Source: Actinospica acidithermotolerans (GTDB lineage: Bacteria; Actinomycetota; Actinomycetes; Streptomycetales; Catenulisporaceae). From it: DNA of 64,000 bases. The translations under genes were made by a program, and so were the position numbers. The notes under the pieces were generated by a model. It did not search any database and was not told where the DNA came from. It worked only from the letters and a program-made list of their open reading frames with translations. Below are positions 24,454 to 31,924 of this stretch, piece after piece (position 1 is the first letter of the stretch; the number at the start of each line of letters is the position of its first letter). The stretch covers positions 57,151 through 121,150 of the forward strand of contig NZ_JAGSOH010000006.1 in assembly GCF_018139625.1 (NCBI RefSeq), given 5' to 3'.

Positions 24454-24869
24454 CGGGAGACCTCCGAAACCACGGCGAGGGCGTCGATCTCGACGAGCAT
24501 CTCAGCGTGCGGGAGGCCGGTGAACACGGTCGTGCGCGCGGGCAGGACGCCGCTGGGCACGTGCTCGGCGACGAACTCGCCGTACGCCTCGTTCATCGCC
24601 GCGAAGTCCTCGCGCGCGGTCAGGTAGACGCGGAACATGATCACGTCTTCGACACTCGCGCCGCCCGCCTCCAGGATCGCCCGCACGTTCTCCAGCGTGC
24701 GCAGCGTCTGCCCCTTGACGTCGCCGAGCGCGATGTAGCGGCCGAGCTCCGGATCCATCGGCCCCTGTCCGGCGACCTGCAGCATCGGGCCCTTGCGCAC
24801 GCCCTGCGAGAAGGTGTGCGCGGGGGCCGGGGCCGCGTCGGTGCGGATCGCCGACTTCTGATCAGGCAT
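24450..24869 (-). CDS. ridA: RidA-family enamine/imine deaminase
   Basis: A 139-residue YjgF/YER057c/UK114 protein with the family features PAHTFSQGVRKGPMLQVAGQGPMDPELG, QTLRTLENVRAILEAGGASVEDVIMFRVYLT, FVAEHVPSGVLPARTTVFTGLPHAEMLVEIDALA. The conserved Arg in LPARTTV binds the carboxylate of the enamine or imine. RidA proteins hydrolyse reactive 2-aminoacrylate-type intermediates released by PLP-dependent dehydratases. That fits the divergently encoded D-serine-dehydratase-like enzyme. Its ATG overlaps the stop of the IclR gene by one base, and its 3' end overlaps the lactonase gene. Confidence 0.92.
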   Translation of the reverse strand: MPDQKSAIRTDAAPAPAHTFSQGVRKGPMLQVAGQGPMDPELGRYIALGDVKGQTLRTLENVRAILEAGGASVEDVIMFRVYLTAREDFAAMNEAYGEFVAEHVPSGVLPARTTVFTGLPHAEMLVEIDALAVVSEVSR

Positions 24870-25639
24870 CAGTGGTGTTCTGCTTTCTTGATCGGGTGTT
24901 CGTGCCAGCCGCAGTCGGCGGAGACCGCGGCCGTCGTCTTGAGCAGGTCCGGCAGGACGGCGAGCACCTGCTCGAAGTCGAGCAGCACCGCGGGCACCGA
25001 GATCGAGGCGGCGGCCACGACCCGGCCGCCCGCGTCCCGGATCGGCGCTCCGACGCAGTTGATGAAGGTCTCGTGCTCGCCATGATCCACGGCGTAGCCC
25101 TGCTCGGCCACCCGGGAGAGCTCGGCCAGCAGAGCTTCCGGGCCGGTCAGCGTGTTCGGCGTCATGGCCTCGTACTCGATCGACCCGGCCACGGCGCGCC
25201 GTTCGGCCTCGGGAAGCCCGGCGAGCAGCACCTTCGCGACGGCCGTGCAGTGCAGCCGCGCCCTCAGGCCGATCCGTGAGTACATCCGCACCGGGTGCCG
25301 CGAGTCGTACTTGTCTATGTACACGACCTCGCCGCCCTCGTACGCCGCGAGGTGCACCGTGTGCCCGGTCTCGCGGTTGAGCGCGGCGAGATGCGGCGCC
25401 GCCGTGGCACGCACCGGCCTTTGTTCGAGTGCGCGGCTGGAGAGCGCGAAAAGACCGGCGCCGAGGTGGTAGCGGTAGGCGGCGTCGCGGAAGACGAGCC
25501 GGTCGCCCTCAAGTGTGCGCAGCAGCCGCAGGACGGTGGTCTTGTGCACGTCGAGGAGCGCGGCCAGGTCGTCGAGCGAGCGCGGCCCTTCGCCGAGCTC
25601 GTTCAGCAGGCGCAGTGCACGGCTGAGGCTCTGGCTCAC
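24869..25639 (-). CDS. IclR-family transcriptional regulator (KDG/amino-sugar-acid locus)
   Basis: A 256-residue IclR-type regulator. The winged HTH is at residues 1-60 (SQSLSRALRLLNELGEGPRSLDDLAALLDVHKTTVLRLLRTLE). The effector domain includes RIGLRARLHCTAVAKVLLAGLPEAERRAV and FINCVGAPIRDAGGRVVAAASISVP. The GTG at 25639 overlaps the kdgK stop (GTGA). IclR-family KdgR proteins often sense 2-keto-3-deoxygluconate; with a KDG kinase immediately upstream, KDG or KDPG is a sensible effector. Its likely operator is the palindromic cluster at 26722-26748 between the two divergent operons. Confidence 0.9.
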   Translation of the reverse strand: MSQSLSRALRLLNELGEGPRSLDDLAALLDVHKTTVLRLLRTLEGDRLVFRDAAYRYHLGAGLFALSSRALEQRPVRATAAPHLAALNRETGHTVHLAAYEGGEVVYIDKYDSRHPVRMYSRIGLRARLHCTAVAKVLLAGLPEAERRAVAGSIEYEAMTPNTLTGPEALLAELSRVAEQGYAVDHGEHETFINCVGAPIRDAGGRVVAAASISVPAVLLDFEQVLAVLPDLLKTTAAVSADCGWHEHPIKKAEHH

Positions 25640-26655
25640 GACACTGCCCCTGCGAAGGCGCCCTCGCTCGCACGCAGCGCAGACCATTGGGATGCCGAAC
25701 AGGAAAGCAGCACGTCGAGCTCGGCGGTCGTCGGCGGCGTTCCATGATCCCCGGCGACCATCAGCGCCGACGCGGCGCACACGTGCCCGAGCCGGAGGCG
25801 TCGCCGCTGGTCGTAGCCGCGCAGCAGCCCGGCCAGGTAGCCGGCTGCGAACGCGTCGCCCGCGCCTATCGGCTCGACGACCTCGACCGCGAGCGCGGGC
25901 TCGGTCACGACTCCGTCGTCGTCGAACGCCGTCACGCGATGCCCCGAGTCCTTCACGACAAGGACGCGCGGGCCCGGCAGCAGAGCACGCAGACGATGCG
26001 GATCATCGGTGCCGAACACCGCCTCGGCCTCGTCCGTGCCGAGCAGTACGACGTCGGCCCTGTCGGCGAGCTCGGCGAGTATCGCGGCCGGCCTGCCGGT
26101 GCCGAGGCCGTCCCACAGCCTGGGCCGCCAGTTGAGATCGAAGCTGACCAGCTGCCCGGGCCTGCGCCGGTCGAGCACGGCTTCGACGAGCCGTCGGCCG
26201 CCTTCGTGCCCGGCGCGGTATCCGAGCGCCGCCGTCACCCCGGTCAGGTGCACGAGCCGGGCCTCGCCGAGCAGAGCGGACGCTGCGGGCAGGTCCAGCG
26301 AATCCGGGCCGAGGACCGAGGCGGCCGAGTCGCTGCGGTAGTAGTGCAGCGTGCTGCTGCGGTCCCGGGCGATCTCCTTGACGTACAGGCCGGTGGGCCG
26401 CCGCGGATCGATCGCGACCGCCGAGGTGTCCACCCCTCGTTCCGCCAGCTGAGTGACGACGAGGCGGCCGAACCCGTCCGCGCCGAGCCGGCTGATCCAC
26501 GCCGTCGGCACGCCGAGCGCCGCGAGCGCGCAGGCCACGTTGGATTCCGCGCCGCCCACGCCGCGCCGGAAGACCTCGGACTCCTCGAGCGGCCCGGCCT
26601 GCTCGGGGACGAGCACCGCCATCGTCTCGCCGATGCAGACGGCGTCTACCGGCAC
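25636..26655 (-). CDS. kdgK: 2-keto-3-deoxygluconate kinase (PfkB family)
   Basis: A 339-residue ribokinase-fold sugar kinase that phosphorylates 2-keto-3-deoxygluconate to KDPG. Sequence features match KdgK well: GVGGAESNVACALAALG, RLGADGFG, RRPTGLYVKEIARDRSSTLHYYRSDSAAS, VSFDLNWRPRLW, LGTDEAEAVFG and the ATP/anion-hole run VEPIGAGDAFAAGYLAGL with the catalytic Asp. The GTG start at 26655 is preceded by GGAGG. It is the first gene of the minus-strand operon and diverges from an operon that ends with KDPG aldolase, so kinase and aldolase supply the two final steps. Confidence 0.9.
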   Translation of the reverse strand: MPVDAVCIGETMAVLVPEQAGPLEESEVFRRGVGGAESNVACALAALGVPTAWISRLGADGFGRLVVTQLAERGVDTSAVAIDPRRPTGLYVKEIARDRSSTLHYYRSDSAASVLGPDSLDLPAASALLGEARLVHLTGVTAALGYRAGHEGGRRLVEAVLDRRRPGQLVSFDLNWRPRLWDGLGTGRPAAILAELADRADVVLLGTDEAEAVFGTDDPHRLRALLPGPRVLVVKDSGHRVTAFDDDGVVTEPALAVEVVEPIGAGDAFAAGYLAGLLRGYDQRRRLRLGHVCAASALMVAGDHGTPPTTAELDVLLSCSASQWSALRASEGAFAGAVS

Positions 26656-26676
26656 GCGCCCTCCTCAAGCTCTCCA

Positions 26677-26706
26677 TTGACCTTCGTCGAGCCGTGATGC
26701 TACAAG
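26677..26706 (+). promoter_or_regulatory. Promoter of the deaminase-deacylase-aldolase operon
   Basis: TTGACC (26677-26682) as -35 and TACAAG (26701-26706) as -10, with an 18-bp spacer, pointing into the plus-strand operon. The palindromic cluster lies just downstream of the -10, a position suited to repression. Confidence 0.5.
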
Positions 26707-26726
26707 TTCCGTATCACACTGCGCAA
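26697..26726 (-). promoter_or_regulatory. Promoter of the kdgK-iclR-ridA-lactonase operon
   Basis: Read on the minus strand, TTGCGC (26726-26721) and TAGCAT (26702-26697) are separated by 18 bp. The -35 overlaps the palindrome at 26722-26737, so one bound repressor could block both divergent promoters. Confidence 0.5.
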
Positions 26727-26748
26727 TGTACGTTGCGTATTTTGCAAC
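26722..26748. promoter_or_regulatory. Candidate IclR-type operator
   Basis: CGCAATGTACGTTGCG (26722-26737) is a palindrome with one mismatched pair. It shares a half-site with a second inverted repeat, GTTGC-N7-GCAAC (26732-26748). It is the only notable symmetry in the 111-bp region between the two operons. Confidence 0.55.
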
Positions 26749-26766
26749 GCGACGGAGGTTGCCCGG

Positions 26767-28035
26767 ATGCCTGCCCCGCACGGCGCGATCGACCACGAGG
26801 CCCTGTCCGCGCTCGCCGCCGAACCGCTCGACTGGCGGTTCAAAGCGGTCCCGGTCTCCGCCTGGGGCACGACCATCGGGGAATTCCTCGCCGGCCGCCC
26901 CCGGCTGTCCGACCTCGGCACCCCGCTGCTCACCCTCGACGCCCCGGCGCTGGACGCCAACCTCGCCGCCATGGTCGCGTACTGCGCCGACGCGGGGGTC
27001 GAACTCGCGCCGCACGGCAAGACGACGATGGCCCCGGAACTGTGGTCCCGGCAGCTCGCGGCCGGGGCACGGGGGATCACGGTCGCCAACGTGCCGCAAC
27101 TGCGTGTCGGCCGCGCCTTCGGCGTGCGGCGGCTCTATCTGGCGAACGCGCTGGTCGATCCGGCCGCGATCCGATGGATCTCGGCCGAGCTCGACGCCGA
27201 TCCCGCCTTCGGATTCAGCAGCTGGGTCGACTCGCGGCGCACCGTCGCGCTGATGGACGAGGCGTTGCGCGGCCGTGCTGCACAGCGACCGATCGACGTG
27301 TTCGTCGAGCTCGGAGCGCCCGGCGGACGCACCGGTGCGCGGTCGATCACCGAAGCGCTCGACGTCGCCGAGGCCATCGCCGCCACGCCCGCGCTCCGGC
27401 TGATCGGCGTCGCAGGGTACGAAGGCGTGGTCGCGCACGACGCCTCGCCCGAGAGCCTTCAAGCCGTACGGGATTACCTCCAGCGGCTGGCCGGACTCCA
27501 CAGCAGGCTGCTGACGTCGGGCCTCTACGGCGACGTGGACACGGTGTGGCTCACGGCAGGCGGCAGCGCATTCTTCGACCAGGTCGTCGAGGTGCTCGGC
27601 CCGATGTCGACTCAGGGAACCAAGGTTCTGCTCCGCTCGGGCGCCTACCTCATTCACGACGACGGCTTCTACGCGGGAATCTCGCCCTTCTCGCGCGGCG
27701 TCGGCAAGCCGCTTGCCTCGGCCATGCACGGCTGGGCACGCGTGCTGTCCCGGCCGGAAGCGACACTGGCGCTGCTCGACGGCGGCAAGCGCGACTTCCC
27801 GTTCGACGAGGGCTTACCGATGCTCGACCCGATGCGCGGCTCGGTCACGTCGATCGTGGATCAGCACACGTTCGTCCGGCTCGACCCACGCTCCGATCTG
27901 GCCGTCGGCGACGTCGTCCGCCTTGGCCTGTCGCACCCGTGCACCGCATTCGACAAGTGGTCGCTGATCCCGGTCCTCGATGACGCCTCGGCCGCAGATC
28001 CGCTCGTCACCGGCCTGGTCAGGACGTACTTCTGA
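26767..28035 (+). CDS. Zn/PLP-dependent amino acid deaminase, D-serine dehydratase (DSD1)-like
   Basis: A 422-residue fold-type III PLP enzyme. The N-terminal alanine-racemase-like barrel carries the PLP lysine Lys85 in LAPHGKTTMAP, and TVANVPQLRVGRAFGVRRLYLANALVDP follows. The C-terminal domain ends with LSHPCTAFDKW, where His390 and Cys392 match the zinc ligands of DSD1-type D-serine dehydratases. Such enzymes eliminate water and ammonia from beta-hydroxy D-amino acids. Neighbouring deacylase, KDG kinase and KDPG aldolase suggest that the physiological substrate may be D-glucosaminate, which would give 2-keto-3-deoxygluconate; D-serine or D-threonine are alternatives. GGAGG precedes the ATG. 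Confidence 0.85.
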   Translation: MPAPHGAIDHEALSALAAEPLDWRFKAVPVSAWGTTIGEFLAGRPRLSDLGTPLLTLDAPALDANLAAMVAYCADAGVELAPHGKTTMAPELWSRQLAAGARGITVANVPQLRVGRAFGVRRLYLANALVDPAAIRWISAELDADPAFGFSSWVDSRRTVALMDEALRGRAAQRPIDVFVELGAPGGRTGARSITEALDVAEAIAATPALRLIGVAGYEGVVAHDASPESLQAVRDYLQRLAGLHSRLLTSGLYGDVDTVWLTAGGSAFFDQVVEVLGPMSTQGTKVLLRSGAYLIHDDGFYAGISPFSRGVGKPLASAMHGWARVLSRPEATLALLDGGKRDFPFDEGLPMLDPMRGSVTSIVDQHTFVRLDPRSDLAVGDVVRLGLSHPCTAFDKWSLIPVLDDASAADPLVTGLVRTYF

Positions 28036-29663
28036 TGTCCGGCACGCGGCTCGCCCTGCGCGGCGCGACGGTCGTCGACGGCACCGGCTCGCCCCGATAC
28101 CGCGCCGACGTCGTGATCGCCGGGGGCCGGATCGCCGAGATCGCGAGCCCCGGCGCGCCGATCGTCGCCGACCGCTCGATCGACGTCGCAGGGCTCGTGC
28201 TCGCGCCGGGCTTCATCGACATGCACGCGCACTCCGATCTCGCGCTCCTCGCCGAGCCCGCGCACCTCGCCAAGATCAGCCAGGGTGTGACGCTCGAACT
28301 GCTCGGCCAGGACGGTCTCGCCTACGCCCCGGTCGACGATGCGACGCTGGACGACATCCGCCGGCAGATCTCCGGCTGGAACGGCGACCCCGAGGGCTTC
28401 GACTGGAACTGGCGCAGTGTGGGGGAGTACCTCGACCGCCTCGACTCCTCGGGGATCGCGACGAACGCCTGCTACCTCGTGCCGCACGGCTCGGTGCGCA
28501 TGCTCGTGCTCGGATACGACGCACGCGTGCCGTCAGCGGACGAACTCGCGCGTATGCAGGCCATGGTCCGCACCGGCATGGCAGAGGGCGCGGTCGGCAT
28601 CTCCTTCGGCCTCGGATACACGCCCGGGATGTACGCGGCCACCGCCGAGATCACCGAGCTGTGCCGCACCGTCGGCGAGTTGGGCGGATTCTTCGCACCG
28701 CACCACCGCTCGTATGGCGTAGGTGCCCTCGAGGCGTACGCCGAGATGATCGATGTGTCGCGCGCCTCCGGCTGCCCGCTGCACCTCTCGCACGCGACCA
28801 TGAACTTCAACGTCAACCGCGGCCGGGCCGGCGAACTGCTCGCGCTGCTCGACGCCGCTATCGCAGAGGGCTGTGACATCAGCCTCGACACGTACCCCTA
28901 CCTGCCCGGATCGACCACGCTCGCCGCGCTGCTGCCGAGCTGGACCTCGGCCGAAGGCCCCGGCGGCGTGCTCCGGCTGCTCAAGGACCCGGCCGCGTGC
29001 GCGCGCATCCGGGAGGACGTCGAGATCCGCGGATCCGACGGCTGCCACCGTGTCCCGATGGACTGGAGCACGATCCAGATCTCCGGCGTAGGGGACCCGG
29101 CGCTCACCCCGAACGTGGGCCGCACGATCGAGGAGCTGTCGCGGAGCAGCGGCCGGCCGGCCTTCGAGGTCTTCCGCGAGCTGCTGATCGCCGACAACCT
29201 CACGACCGCGATCCTGCACCTCGTGGGCCACGAGGAGAACGTCCGCGCGATCATGCGCCATCCGGCGCACACCGGCGGCAGCGACGGCCTGCTCGTCGGC
29301 ACGCGGCCCCACCCGCGCGCCTGGGGAACCTTCCCGCGCTACCTCGGCCACTACACGCGCGAGCTCGGCGTACTCGGCCTGGAGGAGTGCGTGGCGCACC
29401 TGACCGGCAACGCGGCACGCAGGCTGCGGCTGCGCGATCGAGGGCTGATCCGGCCCGGGTACGCCGCCGACCTGGTGGCCTTCGAGGCCGAGGCGATCCG
29501 CGACACCGCCACCTACGAGAGCCCGCGGCAGCAGGCCGCAGGAGTTGAATACGTGTTCGTCAACGGCGTCGCAGCCCTCGCGGACGGCCGACCCACCGGA
29601 GCCGTCGCCGGCCGCGCCCTGCGCCGCGCCGCGGACGGGCTCGTCGACGAGGGGAAACCATGA
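28035..29663 (+). CDS. D-aminoacylase-like amidohydrolase (N-acyl-D-amino acid deacylase family)
   Basis: A 542-residue amidohydrolase-superfamily metal enzyme. GFIDMHAHSDLALL (His64, His66, Asp68) is the first metal motif. CPLHLSHATMNF supplies further His ligands and HPAHTGGSDGLLVG the catalytic Asp. Classical D-aminoacylases have a metal-bridging Cys in GNCG; here the same loop reads GQDG (Asp93), marking a different subgroup and probably a different substrate. It overlaps the deaminase gene by one base (TGATG) and the aldolase gene by ATGA, so the three are one operon. Removal of the N-acetyl group from N-acetylglucosaminate is a good hypothesis; N-acyl-D-amino acids are the family default. 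Confidence 0.85.
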   Translation: MSGTRLALRGATVVDGTGSPRYRADVVIAGGRIAEIASPGAPIVADRSIDVAGLVLAPGFIDMHAHSDLALLAEPAHLAKISQGVTLELLGQDGLAYAPVDDATLDDIRRQISGWNGDPEGFDWNWRSVGEYLDRLDSSGIATNACYLVPHGSVRMLVLGYDARVPSADELARMQAMVRTGMAEGAVGISFGLGYTPGMYAATAEITELCRTVGELGGFFAPHHRSYGVGALEAYAEMIDVSRASGCPLHLSHATMNFNVNRGRAGELLALLDAAIAEGCDISLDTYPYLPGSTTLAALLPSWTSAEGPGGVLRLLKDPAACARIREDVEIRGSDGCHRVPMDWSTIQISGVGDPALTPNVGRTIEELSRSSGRPAFEVFRELLIADNLTTAILHLVGHEENVRAIMRHPAHTGGSDGLLVGTRPHPRAWGTFPRYLGHYTRELGVLGLEECVAHLTGNAARRLRLRDRGLIRPGYAADLVAFEAEAIRDTATYESPRQQAAGVEYVFVNGVAALADGRPTGAVAGRALRRAADGLVDEGKP

Positions 29664-30295
29664 CTGACGATTCGGCGCTTTCCACCATAGCCGCGGACCG
29701 GATACTCGCCGTGGTCCGCGCCCCGCGCGTCCCCGACCCGGCAGAACTCTGCGCGGCGCTCGGCTCCGGCGGCATCCGCGCCGTCGAATTCACCTACACG
29801 ACGCCCGGCCTGCCCGAAGTCCTCGCGGCGGCGGCGGCGGGCAGGAAGCCCGGCCAGCACATCGGCGCCGGGACCGTGGTGACCGCCGAACAGGCACACG
29901 CCGCGATCGACGCGGGCGCGGAGTTCCTGGTCACCCCCGCCGTGCTCCCAGAAGTCGCGACCGTCGCCGCACGCCACGCGATACCCGTCTTCCTCGGCGC
30001 CCTCACCCCGACCGAGGTGCTGAGGGCGATGGATCTCGGTGCGGCGGCCGTGAAGATCTTCCCCGCCTCGGCGCTCGGCCCGCGCTACCTCAAGGACCTG
30101 CGCGGCCCCTTCCCGGACGCCAGGCTGGTACCCTCCGGGGGCGTCAGCTCGGCGAACGCCCGCGACTTCCTCGGCCAGGGAGCCTTCGCAGTGTGCTGCG
30201 GAACCGAGGTGGTCCCGCCGGCGGCCGTCGCCGACGGGGGCCACGACGAGATCGCCCGCCTCGCGGAGCGCTTCGTCACCGCCGCGCTCGGCTGA
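29660..30295 (+). CDS. eda: KDPG aldolase (2-dehydro-3-deoxyphosphogluconate aldolase)
   Basis: A 211-residue class I aldolase of the KDPG/KHG family, splitting KDPG into pyruvate and glyceraldehyde 3-phosphate. It has AVEFTYTTPG (Glu43, acid-base residue), GAGTVVTAEQAHAAIDAGAEFLVTP, VKIFPAS (Schiff-base Lys132) and LVPSGGVSSANARDFLGQGAFAVCCGTEVV for phosphate binding. It is the last gene of the plus-strand operon, coupled to the deacylase by ATGA. With the divergent KDG kinase it completes the lower Entner-Doudoroff route. Confidence 0.92.
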   Translation: MTDDSALSTIAADRILAVVRAPRVPDPAELCAALGSGGIRAVEFTYTTPGLPEVLAAAAAGRKPGQHIGAGTVVTAEQAHAAIDAGAEFLVTPAVLPEVATVAARHAIPVFLGALTPTEVLRAMDLGAAAVKIFPASALGPRYLKDLRGPFPDARLVPSGGVSSANARDFLGQGAFAVCCGTEVVPPAAVADGGHDEIARLAERFVTAALG

Positions 30296-30325
30296 AGCCC
30301 AGTGACGTATTTCACCCGGTTCGGA

Positions 30326-30331
30326 TACGAT
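30326..30331 (+). promoter_or_regulatory. -10 element of a leaderless promoter
   Basis: TACGAT followed by 7 bases and ATG 30339. A -35-like GTGACG lies at 30302-30307 with an 18-bp spacer. Confidence 0.55.
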
Positions 30332-30338
30332 CCCGACG

Positions 30339-31223
30339 ATGCGCATCGCGACGTTCAACGTGCTCCACGGTCGGCCCGTGACCGACCCGCGCCGACCGCG
30401 GCGTCCCCCCGGCGACCGCGGGAATCCGCTGGTCGAGGCGGTCGCGGCGCTCGGCGCCGACGTCCTCGCGCTCCAGGAGCTCGACCGGTTCCAGCCGCGA
30501 TCCGGCGACCTCGACCAGGCCGCGCTCGCCGCGTCGGCGATGGGCGCCGCCGACTGGCGCTACGCCACCGCGTACCACGGACGGTCGATACCTGAAGTCG
30601 GCTGGGTCCGGGACAGCCACGCGCCCGACCTGAGCGTCCACGGCCCCGCCGGCCCCGATCGCTCGACGCGCCTCCCATCGCAGGGAATCGCCTTGCTGTC
30701 GCGCTACCCGGTCACGGCCTGGCGTGTGCGCAGATTCGCCGGCGCGCCGGGCGGCATGCCGCTGCGTGTCGTCGGCCGCAGAGGGCTGACGATGGTCCGC
30801 GACCACGCGCGCGTCGCCATCGCCGCGGTACTCGACGGCCCGCGCGGACCGCTCACCGTCGTCGCGACGCACCTCTCCTTCGTGCCCGTCTGGAACCTGT
30901 GGCAGCTCACCGCGTTCACCCGGTGGATCGCCGACCTGCCGCACCCCCACCTGCTGCTCGGCGACCTCAACATCGCCGGCCCCCTTCCGCGCGCCGTACT
31001 GGCGGGCGGCGAACTCGCGGCCGGCCTGAGCCGCCCCGGCGCGTCGCTCGAGCACCGCTGGCACGACCTGGCCCGGACCGCGACGTATCCCGCACACCAT
31101 CCGCGCATCCAACTCGACCGCGTCCTCGCCGCCGGCATCCCCCGTTCGGCCGTACGAGCCTTCGAAGCCCCCGAGACCGCGATCTCCGATCACCGCCCGT
31201 TGATCGTCGAGCTCCCCGACTGA
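30339..31223 (+). CDS. Endonuclease/exonuclease/phosphatase (EEP) family protein
   Basis: A 294-residue single-domain protein of the DNase I-like EEP superfamily. The catalytic set is visible: MRIATFNVLHGRP (Asn), LALQELDRFQ (metal-binding Glu), VVATHLSF (His), LLLGDLNIAG (Asp and Asn) and AISDHRPLIVEL (Asp-His). Members cut nucleic acids, phospholipids or inositol phosphates; which one applies here is unknown. There is no signal peptide. The transcript is probably leaderless. A second EEP domain occurs nearby in the large RNA-processing protein at 31925-34771, but the two are not close copies. Confidence 0.88.
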   Translation: MRIATFNVLHGRPVTDPRRPRRPPGDRGNPLVEAVAALGADVLALQELDRFQPRSGDLDQAALAASAMGAADWRYATAYHGRSIPEVGWVRDSHAPDLSVHGPAGPDRSTRLPSQGIALLSRYPVTAWRVRRFAGAPGGMPLRVVGRRGLTMVRDHARVAIAAVLDGPRGPLTVVATHLSFVPVWNLWQLTAFTRWIADLPHPHLLLGDLNIAGPLPRAVLAGGELAAGLSRPGASLEHRWHDLARTATYPAHHPRIQLDRVLAAGIPRSAVRAFEAPETAISDHRPLIVELPD

Positions 31224-31388
31224 GAGAAGTAACGGGACCCGCGCGGGCGATAAAACGTTCGAGTATGGAACTGCCTGGCATCCGTGGACTCGTGGTGCAG
31301 CGAAGTACCATCTGAACTGGCCTTTTCCGTGATCACGGGCATCCAGGTACCAGGGCGGCCTCCGGATACCACCGCGGCTGGTACCTGG

Positions 31389-31654
31389 CTGGTATCACGC
31401 GGACTGGGCTGCTCGCTGGGCCATCAGGTCCGCGACCTGCTGCACCGCGGCGGCCTGCGAGCCCGCGAGGACGTGGGCGTACGTGGCCAGCATCACCTGC
31501 ACGCTGTGGCCGTGCCGCTCCGCCACCGTCTTGACGGGACGGGCGCGCCAGCGCCCTCGGGGGTCGCCGCCTTCGCGGTGGTCTTCGCGGTCATCTTCTT
31601 TCTCGCTTCCGATCTCGGTTTCCCAGCCGCCATCTGGCGGCTTGGTGATACCAG
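31389..31654. repeat. 10-bp perfect inverted repeats bracketing the recombinase remnant
   Basis: CTGGTATCAC at 31389-31398 and its exact complement GTGATACCAG at 31645-31654 enclose the recombinase fragment. A partial third copy (TTGGTATCAG) lies at 31823-31832. They could be recombinase arm-binding sites or ends of a degenerate mobile element. Confidence 0.45.
31395..31538 (-). pseudogene. Tyrosine recombinase (phage/ICE integrase) C-terminal remnant
   Basis: The last 47 codons of a minus-strand reading frame give VKTVAERHGHSVQVML-ATYAHVL followed by a helical tail. This is the end of the catalytic domain of tyrosine recombinases: the 'L-G-H-S' box with His, then the T/A-Y-A/G-H segment with the nucleophilic Tyr. 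Upstream sequence in this frame is a Glu/Asp/Arg-rich run with no similarity to an integrase core, so the catalytic Arg and His boxes are lost. The remnant marks a former integration event next to the RNA-processing gene. Confidence 0.65.
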
Positions 31655-31771
31655 CATATCCATGCATTGAGTCAATGTAAACACTCTGAGCTGCAAGGAT
31701 GCGTGAAGCCGGGAAAGGTGGCCGGTCAGGCATGGTCGTGCGAGGTGGCGTGGTGCCGGACCGGCCCGGAT

Positions 31772-31813
31772 GATCTTGCTCGCGGCCCCGTGATGGACCC
31801 CGTGAGCAAGATC
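31772..31813. repeat. Imperfect inverted repeat (12-bp arms)
   Basis: GATCTTGCTCGC (31772-31783) and GTGAGCAAGATC (31802-31813) pair at 11 of 12 positions around an 18-nt loop. It lies about 110 bp before the RNA-processing gene. It could be a terminator for an old transcript, a protein-binding site or a mobile-element end. Confidence 0.4.
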
Positions 31814-31924
31814 AGTATCGCGTTGGTATCAGGACTCTGAAAAAGGCCAGGTCAGGGACTGTCCACCTCGACAGAGGTCCAAATCGTTCGAGACTGTCGG
31901 CGGCGCTCTCTACAGTGGGTGGGC

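Larger units (their letters stand above)
31224..31924. other. 701-bp gene-poor scar between EEP and RNA-processing genes
   Basis: No intact gene is seen. The stretch holds the end of a tyrosine recombinase (31395-31538), a 10-bp perfect inverted repeat around it, a third related TGGTATCA at 31824-31831, and a separate hairpin at 31772-31813. Parts are noticeably richer in A+T than the rest of the window (for example 31600-31700 and 31830-31900), consistent with foreign origin. No tRNA gene or obvious attachment core was found. Confidence 0.6.

Noticed and set aside
31240..31320. Possible tRNA gene or attachment site (a GTTCGA motif near the recombinase remnant)
   Set aside because: No cloverleaf could be drawn: acceptor and anticodon stems are missing, and no duplicated core sequence is seen.
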